DNA of 8,468 nucleotides from Verrucomicrobiota bacterium (GCA_016871475.1 VHDG01000134.1:1-8468); one strand, 5' to 3'; counted from the first letter of the stretch, positions 1 through 6,868 are shown. Program-made: numbers and translations. The notes: a model not told the origin generated them from the sequence alone.

Positions 1-115
1 CCCAATGAAGCCGTTCGTTGGAATCGGAACGGGCCATGATGGCCGTTGTGCGCGTTCCTCCACACTCGATGCCCAAATAGAACTCAACAGCCGCTCGCGC
101 GACGTTCTCTGTCAT
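1..115 (-). CDS. Partial BadF/BadG-type ASKHA ATPase (N-acetylglucosamine kinase-like), N-terminal 38 codons
   Basis: The ATG at 115-113 on the minus strand opens a frame that runs off the window start after 38 codons, so the gene is incomplete. Residues 13-26 read YLGIECGGTRTTAI. This is the phosphate-1 ATP-binding loop at the start of the ASKHA (actin/hexokinase/Hsp70) fold, in the form seen in BadF/BadG/BcrA/BcrD ATPases and N-acetylglucosamine kinases (family pattern GIDGGGTKT). Members phosphorylate amino sugars or activate radical dehydratases; the sugar kinase role is more likely here but is inferred. An in-frame TGA lies a short way upstream, with no other start codon between, which supports this ATG. 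No Shine-Dalgarno sequence is visible. The gene begins 45 bases after the DUF1501 stop on the same strand and may be co-transcribed with it. The family call rests on one motif, so ROK-type kinases are an alternative. Confidence 0.66.
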   Translation of the reverse strand, partial: MTENVARAAVEFYLGIECGGTRTTAIMARSDSNERLHW

Positions 116-160
116 GGAAGTAGTATGACGGAGACCTTCACCCCCAACTCAAGAAAGGAA

Positions 161-1558
161 TCAACCAATGATCTCTCTCACAATCCGCCCATAGACATCC
201 GTTAACCGAAAATCCCTGCCGGCATACCGGAAGGTCAACTGTTCGTGATCAAAGCCCAACAGGTGAAGCAGGGTGGCATGTAGATCGTGGGCCGAAACCG
301 GATTCTCAACCGCCTTGAATCCAAACTCGTCAGTGGCCCCATAGACGGTTCCTCCCTTGATGCCCCCGCCAGCGAGCCAGAGGGAAAATCCCCAGTGGTT
401 ATGGTCACGTCCCGCAGCGGCCCCCGACCCGTTCTGGCCCAATTCCACGGACGGTGTCCTGCCGAATTCCCCGCTGCAAAGAACCAGCGTCGAATCCAGC
501 ATGCCCCGTTGCTTCAGATCCATGATCAGAGCACCCAACCCCTGGTCGCATTCGTTGGCCACCTTGCGGTGTTCGTCCTTGATGTTGGAATGGCTGTCCC
601 AAGGCTGAAGGTTTCCGTGCCAGGTTTGCACAAACCGAACCCCTCTCTCCACAAGCCGCCGAGCCATCAAAAGCTGACGATTCTGAGGGCCAGGTCCGTA
701 AGCATTCCGGATGTGTTCCGGCTCCTGATCGACGTCGAAAGCATCCGATGCCTCCATCTGCATTCGGTAAGCCAGCTCGAATGATCGGATACGAGACTCC
801 AATGCAGCTTCGCCTGGACGGCCCGCCATGTGGTCCGCGTTCATGGCCTGAAGCAAATCGAACTTCCGCTGTTGCTCCACAGGCGAGATGCGCTCGTTGC
901 GCAGGTGATCTATGAGTTTGCGTGGGTCTGCCTGGGAGGAATCCACGTGCGTGCCTTGGTACGCACCGGGCAGGAAAGCAGACCTCCAGTTCGCTGCCCC
1001 GCCTACAGGCATTCCTCCAGGGCACAAAGCCACAAACCCAGGTAAATTTTGATTCTCACTGCCCATCCCCCATGTGAGCCAGGATCCCAAGCTCGGCCTC
1101 ACCAGTCTCTGATCCCCCGTGTTCATCAACATGAGAGACATCTCATGGCTCGGCAGCTCCACGTGCATCGATCGAACGACCGCCAACTCGTCGGCACACT
1201 GCGACAGGCATGGAAAAAGATCGCTGATGGGGATTCCGCTCTGTCCGTGGTTCCGGAACACGAAGGGCGAGGGTAAGGCTACGCCCGTCTTTCGTTCGGT
1301 CTTGAGATTGTCGAACGGAAGCATCTGCCCGCCTCGCTTGGTCAACTCTGGCTTCGGATCGAAGGTATCAACCTGCGACATGCCTCCATTCAGAAAAACG
1401 TGAATCACGCTCCTGGCACGCGCTGCATGGTGCAAGCCCGATCCGGCAGGCGTCGCCCTCGCTTGATGAGATAGAAGGTCGGCCAACGCGAGGCCACCAA
1501 AACCGAGCCCGGCATTCCTGAGAAATCCTCGCCGGGAGATGGCATGAGAAGCATCCAT
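161..1558 (-). CDS. DUF1501 domain protein, Tat-exported, sulfatase/alkaline-phosphatase-like fold
   Basis: A 465-residue protein, of usual length for DUF1501. The N-terminus has a twin-arginine signal (RRGFLRNAG, residues 9-17) followed by a hydrophobic stretch to about residue 29 and an Ala-rich cleavage region near 33-37, so it is probably exported folded by Tat. Family hallmarks follow: FLNGGMSQVDTFDPKPEL at 55-72, SGEFGRTP at 362-369, GRDHNHWGFS at 383-392 and HDLHATLLHLLG at 424-435. The Asp, Glu and His residues in these blocks resemble the metal-binding positions of the alkaline phosphatase/sulfatase superfamily. No DUF1501 member has a firmly established reaction that I know of, so I give none. 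The start lies 4 bases after the DUF1549/DUF1553 stop, which suggests translational coupling and a shared transcript. This pairing is a recurrent arrangement in Planctomycetes and Verrucomicrobia. No Shine-Dalgarno sequence is seen. Family call is firm; function is unknown. Confidence 0.95.
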   Translation of the reverse strand: MDASHAISRRGFLRNAGLGFGGLALADLLSHQARATPAGSGLHHAARARSVIHVFLNGGMSQVDTFDPKPELTKRGGQMLPFDNLKTERKTGVALPSPFVFRNHGQSGIPISDLFPCLSQCADELAVVRSMHVELPSHEMSLMLMNTGDQRLVRPSLGSWLTWGMGSENQNLPGFVALCPGGMPVGGAANWRSAFLPGAYQGTHVDSSQADPRKLIDHLRNERISPVEQQRKFDLLQAMNADHMAGRPGEAALESRIRSFELAYRMQMEASDAFDVDQEPEHIRNAYGPGPQNRQLLMARRLVERGVRFVQTWHGNLQPWDSHSNIKDEHRKVANECDQGLGALIMDLKQRGMLDSTLVLCSGEFGRTPSVELGQNGSGAAAGRDHNHWGFSLWLAGGGIKGGTVYGATDEFGFKAVENPVSAHDLHATLLHLLGFDHEQLTFRYAGRDFRLTDVYGRIVREIIG

Positions 1559-1562
1559 TTGA

Positions 1563-4121
1563 TCAATCGATGAAGTTGAATTCGTTGGCCGCCAGCAGGG
1601 CGTGGGCAGCTGCGTTCCAAGGTAATCCAGACGACTTGCCCGCCTCTCCCTGTTCGAGAAAAGCCAACATGCGATTGAGCTCAGTCAGGTCGGGTTCCCG
1701 AGCCAGGATCCGGCTGTACAAGTGCTTTATACCCCTGGCTGTCTCCCCTCCGGCAGCCTGTTCCGCGAGCTTGCCGAGCGTTCGTGAGCGGTCTTGGATG
1801 AAGTCCGAGTTTAACGAGAACAAAGCCTGCTGTGGAACCACCGTTTCAGGCCGCCGTGCCGTGCAAGCGTTCGGATTCGCGGCATCAAATGCACTCGACA
1901 GATTGGGCACAATGTCCCGATTCACAAACGCATAGACGCTGCGTCGAAGTGTCAAAGGCTTTGCGTCCCTGTCAAAGGGCCTCCCACCCTGGGTCAGATC
2001 CAGCTCACCGGAGACAGCGAGCAGGGAGTCCAGCATTGCCTCCATGTCCAACCGCTTCATCGGCATCCGCCAGATCAGACGATTCTCCGGATCCACCTCC
2101 CGGGCCCGGTGGTTCTCTGAGCCCTCCTGCGCGTAGGCAGCGGACAAAAGAATCCTGCGCTGCAGTTTCTGAATCGACCACCCCTCCTCCGCAAACATGG
2201 ATGCGAGGTAGTCCAATAGCTCCGGATGCGATGGGCGATTCCCCCGAGTGCCCCAATCATCCGGCGGGGTGACGAGACCCTGCCCGAAGTGATGCTGCCA
2301 CACCCAGTTAACAATGACTCTTCGGGTGAGTGGGTTTTCTGGAGCAGTGAGACTTTTGGCCAGCGCAAGACGACGCTGCCCCTCCGGAAAGACGATCTTG
2401 TTGGAACCCGCAACGGCTCTAAGAAACCCCGGCTCCACGACCGAGCCGCGGTCTATCGGATTGCCCCGCCGGAAAACGTGAAACGATTGCGGACGTGCAT
2501 CCTCGCGCAGGGCCATGGCGCGCGGCGGAGATCCGGTTGCCGTCAGATGCAACTCGTGCACTGCTCCTCGACGCCCGGCCAGGTTGTCATGCACGGGACG
2601 ATTCAGCAGATGAACGGCCTCCCGGTCAGGAACCGCTGTCGGAGTTCCAGCGCCGTAAAGGTGACGTCGGATCTGGCGTGCCACAGAGCTGTTGATATCA
2701 AGGTGACGCCCATCCTCATCAGGAATGATCTCCCCTCCCGGGGCTGCTTCCAGCGATGCGCCGAGAAGGCTCTTGAGCCACGATTGGTGAGCCTCTGAAA
2801 AAACCTGCCCGTATGCATCGGCTACCTCCAGCATCGAACGTGGGCCCCGCGTCATGAGCGCCGCCAGCACCGTCGGATTCCAGGGAGGCGGTTCGGTCGC
2901 AAGCAAATGTAATCCTTTTCGCTTGGAGGGATCACCGTTATCGCCGTCCAAAGTCCGAAGGAGATTTGAGCAGGCTACCTGGAAATCCTCGGCAGCCAGT
3001 TTCGAGAGCTTGATCCATGGTCCCAGCACAGGGTCGGTCTCCGAGGTCTCCTGCAAATAGCGCCGCCAATGGTTCAGCACGTCCGGACGAATGTCATCGG
3101 TTCGATAGGAGAGAAAGGCGGTGGACGTGTCCTGTTCGGGTGCCCCCTTGGCTATTTCCTTGAGGTAAAGTCCCGTCTGCATCCGAAGCCGGCCTCGCAT
3201 GACTTCTCCCTGCTCCGCTGCGATAGCGGCATGGTTTTGCTGTCGTCGAATCAGCTCTCGTTCGTAATCCGACTGTTTCGTTGCATCTGCAGCCCTGCCG
3301 ATCACTGGCAGCGTGTCAGGCGCCTTGCTCGGCGCCAAGGAAGCGTACAGGGAGTAGTAATCCGCTGTCGGTATCGGGTCGTACTTGTGGTCATGGCATC
3401 GAGCACAAGCGGCAGTCAGCCCCAACAGACCCCGTGTGATCACATCGATCTGATCATCAATCACGTCGTGCCGATTTCGATACTGCATCCCCACCGTCAG
3501 GAACCCCAGCGCAGCCATTGTTGGATCATCTTCAGGACGCCCAAGCTGATCAGCCGCGATCTGTTCATGAATAAATCTGTCGTAGGGCAGGTGGCTGTTA
3601 AAAGCCCGGATGACGTAGTCTCGATAGGTGTAGGAAAAAGGGAAACGGGTGAAGCCTATGGCGCTACCGCCGTGGGTATCCGCGTATCTTGCAAGGTCCA
3701 GCCAAAACCGACCCCATCGCTCCCCGTAACGAGGAGAGCTCAGCAGCCGATCAATGACCTTGGCTTTTGCATCCACGGTCTGATCCGACTCGAAGGCAAG
3801 AACCTCTTCCCGTGTCGGTGGCAGACCTGTCAGATCGGTGGTCACTCGCCGGAGCCATTGGGCTTTGGATGCCGGACGAGAAAATGCGAGCCCCTTCGCC
3901 GCGAGTTTTTCGTTCAGGAAACGATCGATCTCGTTGTGGCCAGCCCGAGTAGCCGCAGGAACCTGCGGCTTGCTCACGGGCAGGAAGGCCCAGTGGGCAC
4001 GCGGATCGGAGGAGCTGCCAGCCTGGCTCGAAGTCAGACCTGACAGCATCAAGACGCTGATGAGCAATACCGAGGTAGAAAGAACCCCGCCATGCAATCC
4101 GGTTTTGAGTGATGACCGCAT
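1563..4121 (-). CDS. DUF1549 and DUF1553 domain protein (PSCyt2/PSD1 type) with one CxxCH motif, exported
   Basis: An 852-residue protein from the ATG at 4121; a GTG at 4148 would add 9 residues. I prefer the ATG because it gives a compact Sec-type signal peptide: basic start, hydrophobic core around residues 14-30, likely cleavage after SQA near residue 34. DUF1549 spans roughly 62-262. It includes DLTGLPPTREEV (96-107), YGERWGRFWLDLARYADT (132-149) and a CARCHDHKYDPI block (239-250), whose CARCH fits covalent c-type haem attachment. DUF1553 covers roughly 590-800, with NPLTRRVIVNWVWQHHFGQG (596-615), FNRDIVPNL-like FVNRDIVPNL (732-741) and VPQQALFSLNSDF (762-774). The separate N-terminal cytochrome domain (PSCyt1) found in many longer relatives is absent. 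The family is extracytoplasmic and of unknown biochemical function; electron transfer through the haem site is an inference. It is the first gene of the cluster with DUF1501. Confidence 0.93.
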   Translation of the reverse strand: MRSSLKTGLHGGVLSTSVLLISVLMLSGLTSSQAGSSSDPRAHWAFLPVSKPQVPAATRAGHNEIDRFLNEKLAAKGLAFSRPASKAQWLRRVTTDLTGLPPTREEVLAFESDQTVDAKAKVIDRLLSSPRYGERWGRFWLDLARYADTHGGSAIGFTRFPFSYTYRDYVIRAFNSHLPYDRFIHEQIAADQLGRPEDDPTMAALGFLTVGMQYRNRHDVIDDQIDVITRGLLGLTAACARCHDHKYDPIPTADYYSLYASLAPSKAPDTLPVIGRAADATKQSDYERELIRRQQNHAAIAAEQGEVMRGRLRMQTGLYLKEIAKGAPEQDTSTAFLSYRTDDIRPDVLNHWRRYLQETSETDPVLGPWIKLSKLAAEDFQVACSNLLRTLDGDNGDPSKRKGLHLLATEPPPWNPTVLAALMTRGPRSMLEVADAYGQVFSEAHQSWLKSLLGASLEAAPGGEIIPDEDGRHLDINSSVARQIRRHLYGAGTPTAVPDREAVHLLNRPVHDNLAGRRGAVHELHLTATGSPPRAMALREDARPQSFHVFRRGNPIDRGSVVEPGFLRAVAGSNKIVFPEGQRRLALAKSLTAPENPLTRRVIVNWVWQHHFGQGLVTPPDDWGTRGNRPSHPELLDYLASMFAEEGWSIQKLQRRILLSAAYAQEGSENHRAREVDPENRLIWRMPMKRLDMEAMLDSLLAVSGELDLTQGGRPFDRDAKPLTLRRSVYAFVNRDIVPNLSSAFDAANPNACTARRPETVVPQQALFSLNSDFIQDRSRTLGKLAEQAAGGETARGIKHLYSRILAREPDLTELNRMLAFLEQGEAGKSSGLPWNAAAHALLAANEFNFID

Positions 4122-4303
4122 GAGATCAAGAATTTGATCGAGAAACACTTCTGTACCATAGCGATGCTTGTCCCGAGGTCAAACCAGATTCCGTCCTGAA
4201 ATCACAGACAAGCAACCAGCTGGCAGATGGGGAGAACCACTCGGGGGGATGTCTTGAGCCGAACAGTGCAGTGCCATTCTCATGGAGGCCTGCCATCATC
4301 GAG

Positions 4304-4324
4304 GTCAGGCAACCACCGCCTGAC
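4304..4324 (-). terminator. Possible terminator hairpin after smpB
   Basis: A perfect 7-bp inverted repeat, GTCAGGC (4304-4310) and GCCTGAC (4318-4324), with a 7-base loop, sits 15 bases after the smpB stop codon on the minus strand. Placement fits a transcription terminator. The stem is GC-rich, but no T-tract follows it on the minus strand, so it could instead be a 3'-end stabilising hairpin or need Rho. The rest of the 4149-4339 gap before the DUF1549/DUF1553 gene shows nothing I can name; a promoter for that cluster must lie here but is not obvious. Confidence 0.4.
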
Positions 4325-4339
4325 GGGGCGCAAAGAACC

Positions 4340-4807
4340 TCAGGAATGACGCATCTTGCTGATGCGTCGAACCTCGCGATCAGCCTCACGCTTCCGAATG
4401 TCATCGCGTTTGTCGTACTCAGCCTTCCCGGTTCCAACGGCAAGCAACACTTTTACCTTCCCATTCTTCCAGTGCATGGACAGGGGGATGAGGGCATGTC
4501 CCTTTTGAGCGGAGAGAGCGGCGAGTTTGCGGATCTCGCTGCGGTGGAGCAACAGCTTGCGCACCGCTTTAGGAAGATGATTGGTCCGGTTTCCGAAGTT
4601 GTATTCGTCGATGTGAGCGTTGTGCAGGAATACCTCACCCTTTGAATCCACCTTGGCAAACGCTTCACTGATCTGAGCCTTGCCTTCACGAAGCGTTTTG
4701 ACCTCGGTCCCGCGAAGGACGATGCCCGCTTCGAAGGTCTCCACAATATGATAGTCCCGCCGAGCTTTCGGATTGGAGACAATGTCGCCCTTATCCGAGG
4801 ATTTCAT
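4340..4807 (-). CDS. smpB: SsrA-binding protein SmpB (trans-translation)
   Basis: A 155-residue protein, the normal SmpB length. SmpB binds tmRNA, delivers it to ribosomes stalled on mRNAs lacking a stop codon, and mimics a codon-anticodon pair in the empty decoding site. The whole family pattern is present: N-KA-DYHI-ETFEAGIVLRGTEVK-LREGKAQ across residues 12-45, NAHIDEY at 63-69, RKLLLHRSEIRKL at 83-95, and the basic C-terminal tail with AEYDKRDDIRKREADREVRR at 129-148. This tail normally enters the mRNA channel. It carries GKAEYDKRD where many homologues have GKKLYDKRE, a mild variation. The ATG at 4807 gives the expected N-terminus; no Shine-Dalgarno sequence is visible. It lies 61 bases after rpoZ on the same strand, so the two may share a transcript. 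I did not find a tmRNA gene in this window. Confidence 0.97.
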   Translation of the reverse strand: MKSSDKGDIVSNPKARRDYHIVETFEAGIVLRGTEVKTLREGKAQISEAFAKVDSKGEVFLHNAHIDEYNFGNRTNHLPKAVRKLLLHRSEIRKLAALSAQKGHALIPLSMHWKNGKVKVLLAVGTGKAEYDKRDDIRKREADREVRRISKMRHS

Positions 4808-4868
4808 GGTGGGAAGGCGCTCTGCTCATCAAGCTCCTGCCTGAAGAGGTCGCCTCGGAGCTCCATAA

Positions 4869-5138
4869 TTACCGAGCCGCCGCTGCCCGCTTTCGCTTTC
4901 GCGTGACCGAGGTGTCGGAAGGCTTGGCCAAAGAAGGCAGGTCGTATGCCATCTTGTCCTCAATCAGCTCCAGGAGAGCGATATCCCCTGCGCCCAGGTT
5001 TTGAGTGTCCGCCAGAAGAGGACGGCTCAGCGCACCACCACCAGAAGTGAGCTGACGGACGCGTCGAGAAACCAAATTGATGAGAACATTTGGATTTCCA
5101 ACCTTCGTCAGGGCTTGCTTGCTGTATTCGCTATTCAC
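4869..5138 (-). CDS. rpoZ: DNA-directed RNA polymerase omega subunit
   Basis: An 89-residue protein, in the usual size range for omega, which helps fold and assemble the beta-prime subunit of RNA polymerase. The core at residues 9-63 follows the family layout. ALTKVGNPNVLINLVSRRVR (9-28) corresponds to the conserved helix with the RR-RQ motif of other omega subunits (E. coli KIGNRFDLVLVAARRARQ). NLGAGDIALLELIEDKM (47-63) corresponds to the ALREIEEG segment. A Gly-rich insert sits at 33-35 and the C-terminus (79-89) is strongly basic, TRKRKRAAAAR. The sequence is divergent from proteobacterial omega but resembles the Verrucomicrobia form as I recall it. The start is GTG, chosen because an AAAAAGG ribosome binding site lies 6 bases upstream and no better start is nearby. 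It heads a likely rpoZ-smpB unit and is divergent from the tRNA-Lys gene. Confidence 0.86.
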   Translation of the reverse strand: MNSEYSKQALTKVGNPNVLINLVSRRVRQLTSGGGALSRPLLADTQNLGAGDIALLELIEDKMAYDLPSLAKPSDTSVTRKRKRAAAAR

Positions 5139-5144
5139 TTGGGG

Positions 5145-5151
5145 CCTTTTT
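5145..5151 (-). promoter_or_regulatory. Ribosome binding site of rpoZ
   Basis: On the minus strand AAAAAGG ends 6 bases before the GTG start of rpoZ. It is the only gene start in the window with a recognisable, if short, Shine-Dalgarno-like sequence at normal spacing, and it supports the GTG as the true start. Confidence 0.5.
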
Positions 5152-5220
5152 CTGTTTGGTTTCGAAACTAGCCCTGGACGCTAGCCGAAGTTCTTTGGAC
5201 CGCAATAAGAAAATTCGCCC

Positions 5221-5250
5221 TTGCTGTTTAGAGCCAGAACTCATTACAGT
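5221..5250 (+). promoter_or_regulatory. Weak candidate promoter for tRNA-Lys
   Basis: TTGCTG (5221-5226) and TACAGT (5245-5250) are separated by 18 bases and match the -35 and -10 consensus at 3 and 4 of 6 positions. The -10 ends 21 bases before the mature tRNA, a plausible leader length. The match is weak and the call is positional. Confidence 0.25.
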
Positions 5251-5271
5251 CGTTGCCCTCCGTTTAGGGAT

Positions 5272-5347
5272 GGGTTGGTAGCTCAGTCGGTAGAGCAGCG
5301 GCCTTTTAAGCCGTTGGTCCTGGGTTCGAGTCCCAGCCAACCCACCA
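5272..5347 (+). tRNA. tRNA-Lys (anticodon UUU), CCA encoded
   Basis: A complete cloverleaf can be drawn. The acceptor stem GGGTTGG (5272-5278) pairs with CCAACCC (5337-5343). The D arm is GCTC/GAGC, closing at 5293-5296. The anticodon stem GCGGC/GCCGT encloses loop CTTTTAA (5303-5309) with anticodon TTT at 5305-5307. The variable loop has 5 bases and the T arm is CTGGG-TTCGAGT-CCCAG (5320-5336). The discriminator is A5344 and the 3' CCA (5345-5347) is encoded in the DNA. All stems pair, with one G-T at the outer anticodon stem, so the gene looks functional. It reads lysine codons AAA and AAG. No T-rich terminator follows directly. It is divergent from rpoZ. Confidence 0.98.
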
Positions 5348-5954
5348 TCCAATAGCGTTCCCTCCCATCGAAGCAGGAAACGATCGAAGTTCTCCCCGGT
5401 ATCGCGCACACCCCTCCGGTTAGCCCTCTCCTCATCCGAATCCATCACGACAGGGGTGAGAAGTCGCAACTGACTCCGATCGTGGCTCGCTACGCTAATG
5501 CCGGCTGCTCCGCCTTCCGTCACCTCGGGTTTCTAGTCACGGCTGGAGCGATCACGTCAGGCCGCCCCAGGGAGGAATCCCAAGGCAGATGTGACCCAGA
5601 CACGCGCCTTGGGAACAGAATCCATCCGTCCGGTGTCCATGTGGGCCCGTTTGTTCCTCCGCCACATCGGGAGGGGCTGTCCTACACCCCTTGGAGTAAT
5701 GGACAAAGGTTCCGTTTGAGCGGCGGCTGCATTCGGCTTCCCATTCATCTGTGACTTCTTTCCTGGCTGACGCACATCGTGCCGGACCGCCCCGACCCGA
5801 TTCGACAGGAACATTTGGGACAGGAAGATGGGGAGAGACGTCTTTTTCTGCATGCATCGGGAGATTGGATCTCCTGCCACCAAGGTTACCACTGAAAGGC
5901 CTTGGAGCAGAAAGCACGAGGATGACTGATCTGGAACCGGCGTAGGTGGAGGTA
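5348..5954. other. Gene-free stretch of about 600 bases with several inverted repeats
   Basis: No convincing protein gene is visible on either strand. The longest frames (about 90 codons on plus at 5482-5754, and two overlapping frames of 135-138 codons on minus at 5552-5973) overlap one another, match no family I know and have low-complexity composition, so I treat them as chance frames in GC-rich DNA. The stretch holds inverted repeats: CACCCCT (5409-5415) with AGGGGTG (5452-5458), a 9-bp pair at 5578-5614, AGGGG (5672-5676) with CCCCT (5687-5691), and TGTCCAT (5634-5640) with ATGGACA (5699-5705). A direct repeat GACAGGAA occurs at 5804-5811 and 5819-5826. It could be a decayed gene, a long tRNA trailer region or an unrecognised non-coding RNA. 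I cannot tell which. Confidence 0.45.
5578..5614. repeat. 9-bp perfect inverted repeat (potential stem-loop)
   Basis: TCCCAAGGC (5578-5586) and GCCTTGGGA (5606-5614) are exact reverse complements around 19 bases. The loop itself contains GTG (5591-5593) and CAC (5601-5603), which could extend the fold. There is no adjoining T-tract on either strand, so an intrinsic terminator is unlikely. Its role is unknown. Confidence 0.5.
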
Positions 5955-5990
5955 AACAAAAAACCCCCTGCACCTTCGCGCAGGGGGTTT
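5951..5990 (-). terminator. Strong intrinsic terminator of the VPDSG-CTERM-like gene
   Basis: AAACCCCCTGC (5961-5971) and GCAGGGGGTTT (5980-5990) form a perfect 11-bp stem with an 8-base loop. Read on the minus strand, the stem's GC part is followed by TTTTTT and then GTTTACC, the classic Rho-independent layout. It starts 23 bases after the TAA at 6014-6016, so it ends the transcript of the surface protein gene. Confidence 0.93.
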
Positions 5991-6013
5991 ATGAATTTCG
6001 TTAAGGCTAGAGC

Positions 6014-6811
6014 TTAGCTCTTGCGGGAACGGCGGACGAACATGGACACGCCAGTCATAGCAGCGCCCAGTAACGCCAACGCGGAACCAGTGTCAGAGAC
6101 ACGGCCGACGATCAGGTCGTTACCGCATTCCTGTGTGAGATGGAACAAGGTGCCGTGGTTAGCAATGCCGGAGATGGCACCGAGGTCGATCGACATGATG
6201 AAGTGAGGTTTAGCATTACTGCCACCAGTGACCTGAGTGCCGTCATGCAGAGTGATGGTGGAGCTGGCATCACTAGACACAGAGACAGAGCCGGTTCCCA
6301 CAGTTGCAATCTCACCGCTATCAAAAACGAACGGGTTAGACTGGCTCTTGAACTTCGTGCGTCGGAGATTCGTGCTGTCGCCAATCTTGAGAATCTCGTA
6401 GTCACCCTGGATGCCGTGATCACCAACGCGGGTCTTGAAGTGAACGACATAGTCGAACTTGAACAACGCGTTGGAGGTGATGCCGCCGTTGGCGCTGGGG
6501 TCAGTTCCAGGTGCCCAGATAGCGTCGCCGTCCACATCGATGAAAATATCACCCATGCGATAAGGACTCTGGCCACTCAGGATGTTGAACCCCGAGTAGA
6601 GGGTCAACGTGGTGCCCCTCATATCAAAGGCCTCGAAGTCCCACTCCTGCCCAGGCAATGTGCCAGGTTCGGTCTCGCCGTCTTCGTTGCCCTGGCCACT
6701 ACCATTCGTGCCCTGAAGGTCGTAAATGGTGATGTTATATGCGCTCGCTGTGCTCACCGTGGCCAAGAAGGCCATGGCGGATGCGAAAACTAATGATTTA
6801 AGATGTTTCAT
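6014..6811 (-). CDS. Secreted protein with VPDSG-CTERM-like exosortase sorting signal
   Basis: A 265-residue protein from the ATG at 6811. An upstream in-frame ATG at 6838 would add 9 residues, but 6811 gives a standard Sec signal peptide: MKHLK, hydrophobic core, likely cleavage after ASA near residue 24. The mature part is Thr-, Ser- and Gly-rich and acidic, with GDIFIDVDGD (87-96) reminiscent of a calcium-binding turn, and no catalytic motif I recognise. TQECGNDLI (226-234) resembles a short motif found just before the sorting signal in many such proteins. The C-terminus has VSDTGSALALL (239-249), a hydrophobic helix and RRSRKS, the tripartite layout of VPDSG-CTERM (TIGR03778) signals, with Ser in place of Pro. 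Such proteins are thought to be processed by an exosortase and delivered to the surface or matrix; no exosortase gene is in this window. It ends at a strong terminator and appears to be a single-gene unit. Confidence 0.85.
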   Translation of the reverse strand: MKHLKSLVFASAMAFLATVSTASAYNITIYDLQGTNGSGQGNEDGETEPGTLPGQEWDFEAFDMRGTTLTLYSGFNILSGQSPYRMGDIFIDVDGDAIWAPGTDPSANGGITSNALFKFDYVVHFKTRVGDHGIQGDYEILKIGDSTNLRRTKFKSQSNPFVFDSGEIATVGTGSVSVSSDASSTITLHDGTQVTGGSNAKPHFIMSIDLGAISGIANHGTLFHLTQECGNDLIVGRVSDTGSALALLGAAMTGVSMFVRRSRKS

Positions 6812-6868
6812 AAGACAGCTACGAATAGCTACTGCCATGCCAGACTAAAGCCGATACACAAGTATCTT

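Noticed and set aside
3069..4043. Plus-strand open frame of 324 codons
   Set aside because: It lies entirely antisense to the DUF1549/DUF1553 gene, matches no family, and is explained by codon bias of the real gene on the other strand.
5168..5184. CTAGC-N7-GCTAG inverted repeat between rpoZ and tRNA-Lys
   Set aside because: Arms of only 5 bp are expected by chance at this length, and the position does not match any promoter element I can place.
5131..5523. Minus-strand frame of 130 codons containing GTRTQDQRLKRPLLYRLSYQP
   Set aside because: That segment is simply the reverse complement of the tRNA-Lys gene. Such tRNA-antisense frames are a known source of false hypothetical proteins.
5556..5591. 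Resemblance to SRP 4.5S RNA (GTCAGG, AGGAA and CAAGGCAGATG in order)
   Set aside because: The order and one 11-base match recall the E. coli RNA, but the GGAA tetraloop stem and the essential AGCAGCC strand are missing and the spacing is off by three bases. I treat it as chance.
5348..5954. Possible integrated element next to the tRNA
   Set aside because: tRNA genes are common attachment sites, but I see no integrase, no repeat of the tRNA 3' end and no phage-like gene in the window.
5557..5973. Minus-strand frame of 138 codons overlapping another of 135 codons at 5552-5959
   Set aside because: The two frames overlap almost entirely, neither resembles a known protein, and both run across the intrinsic terminator stem, which is an unlikely place for a real gene start.
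6140..6793. Plus-strand open frame of 217 codons
   Set aside because: It is antisense to the VPDSG-CTERM-like gene, which has a signal peptide, sorting signal, promoter and terminator; the antisense frame shows no recognisable domain.
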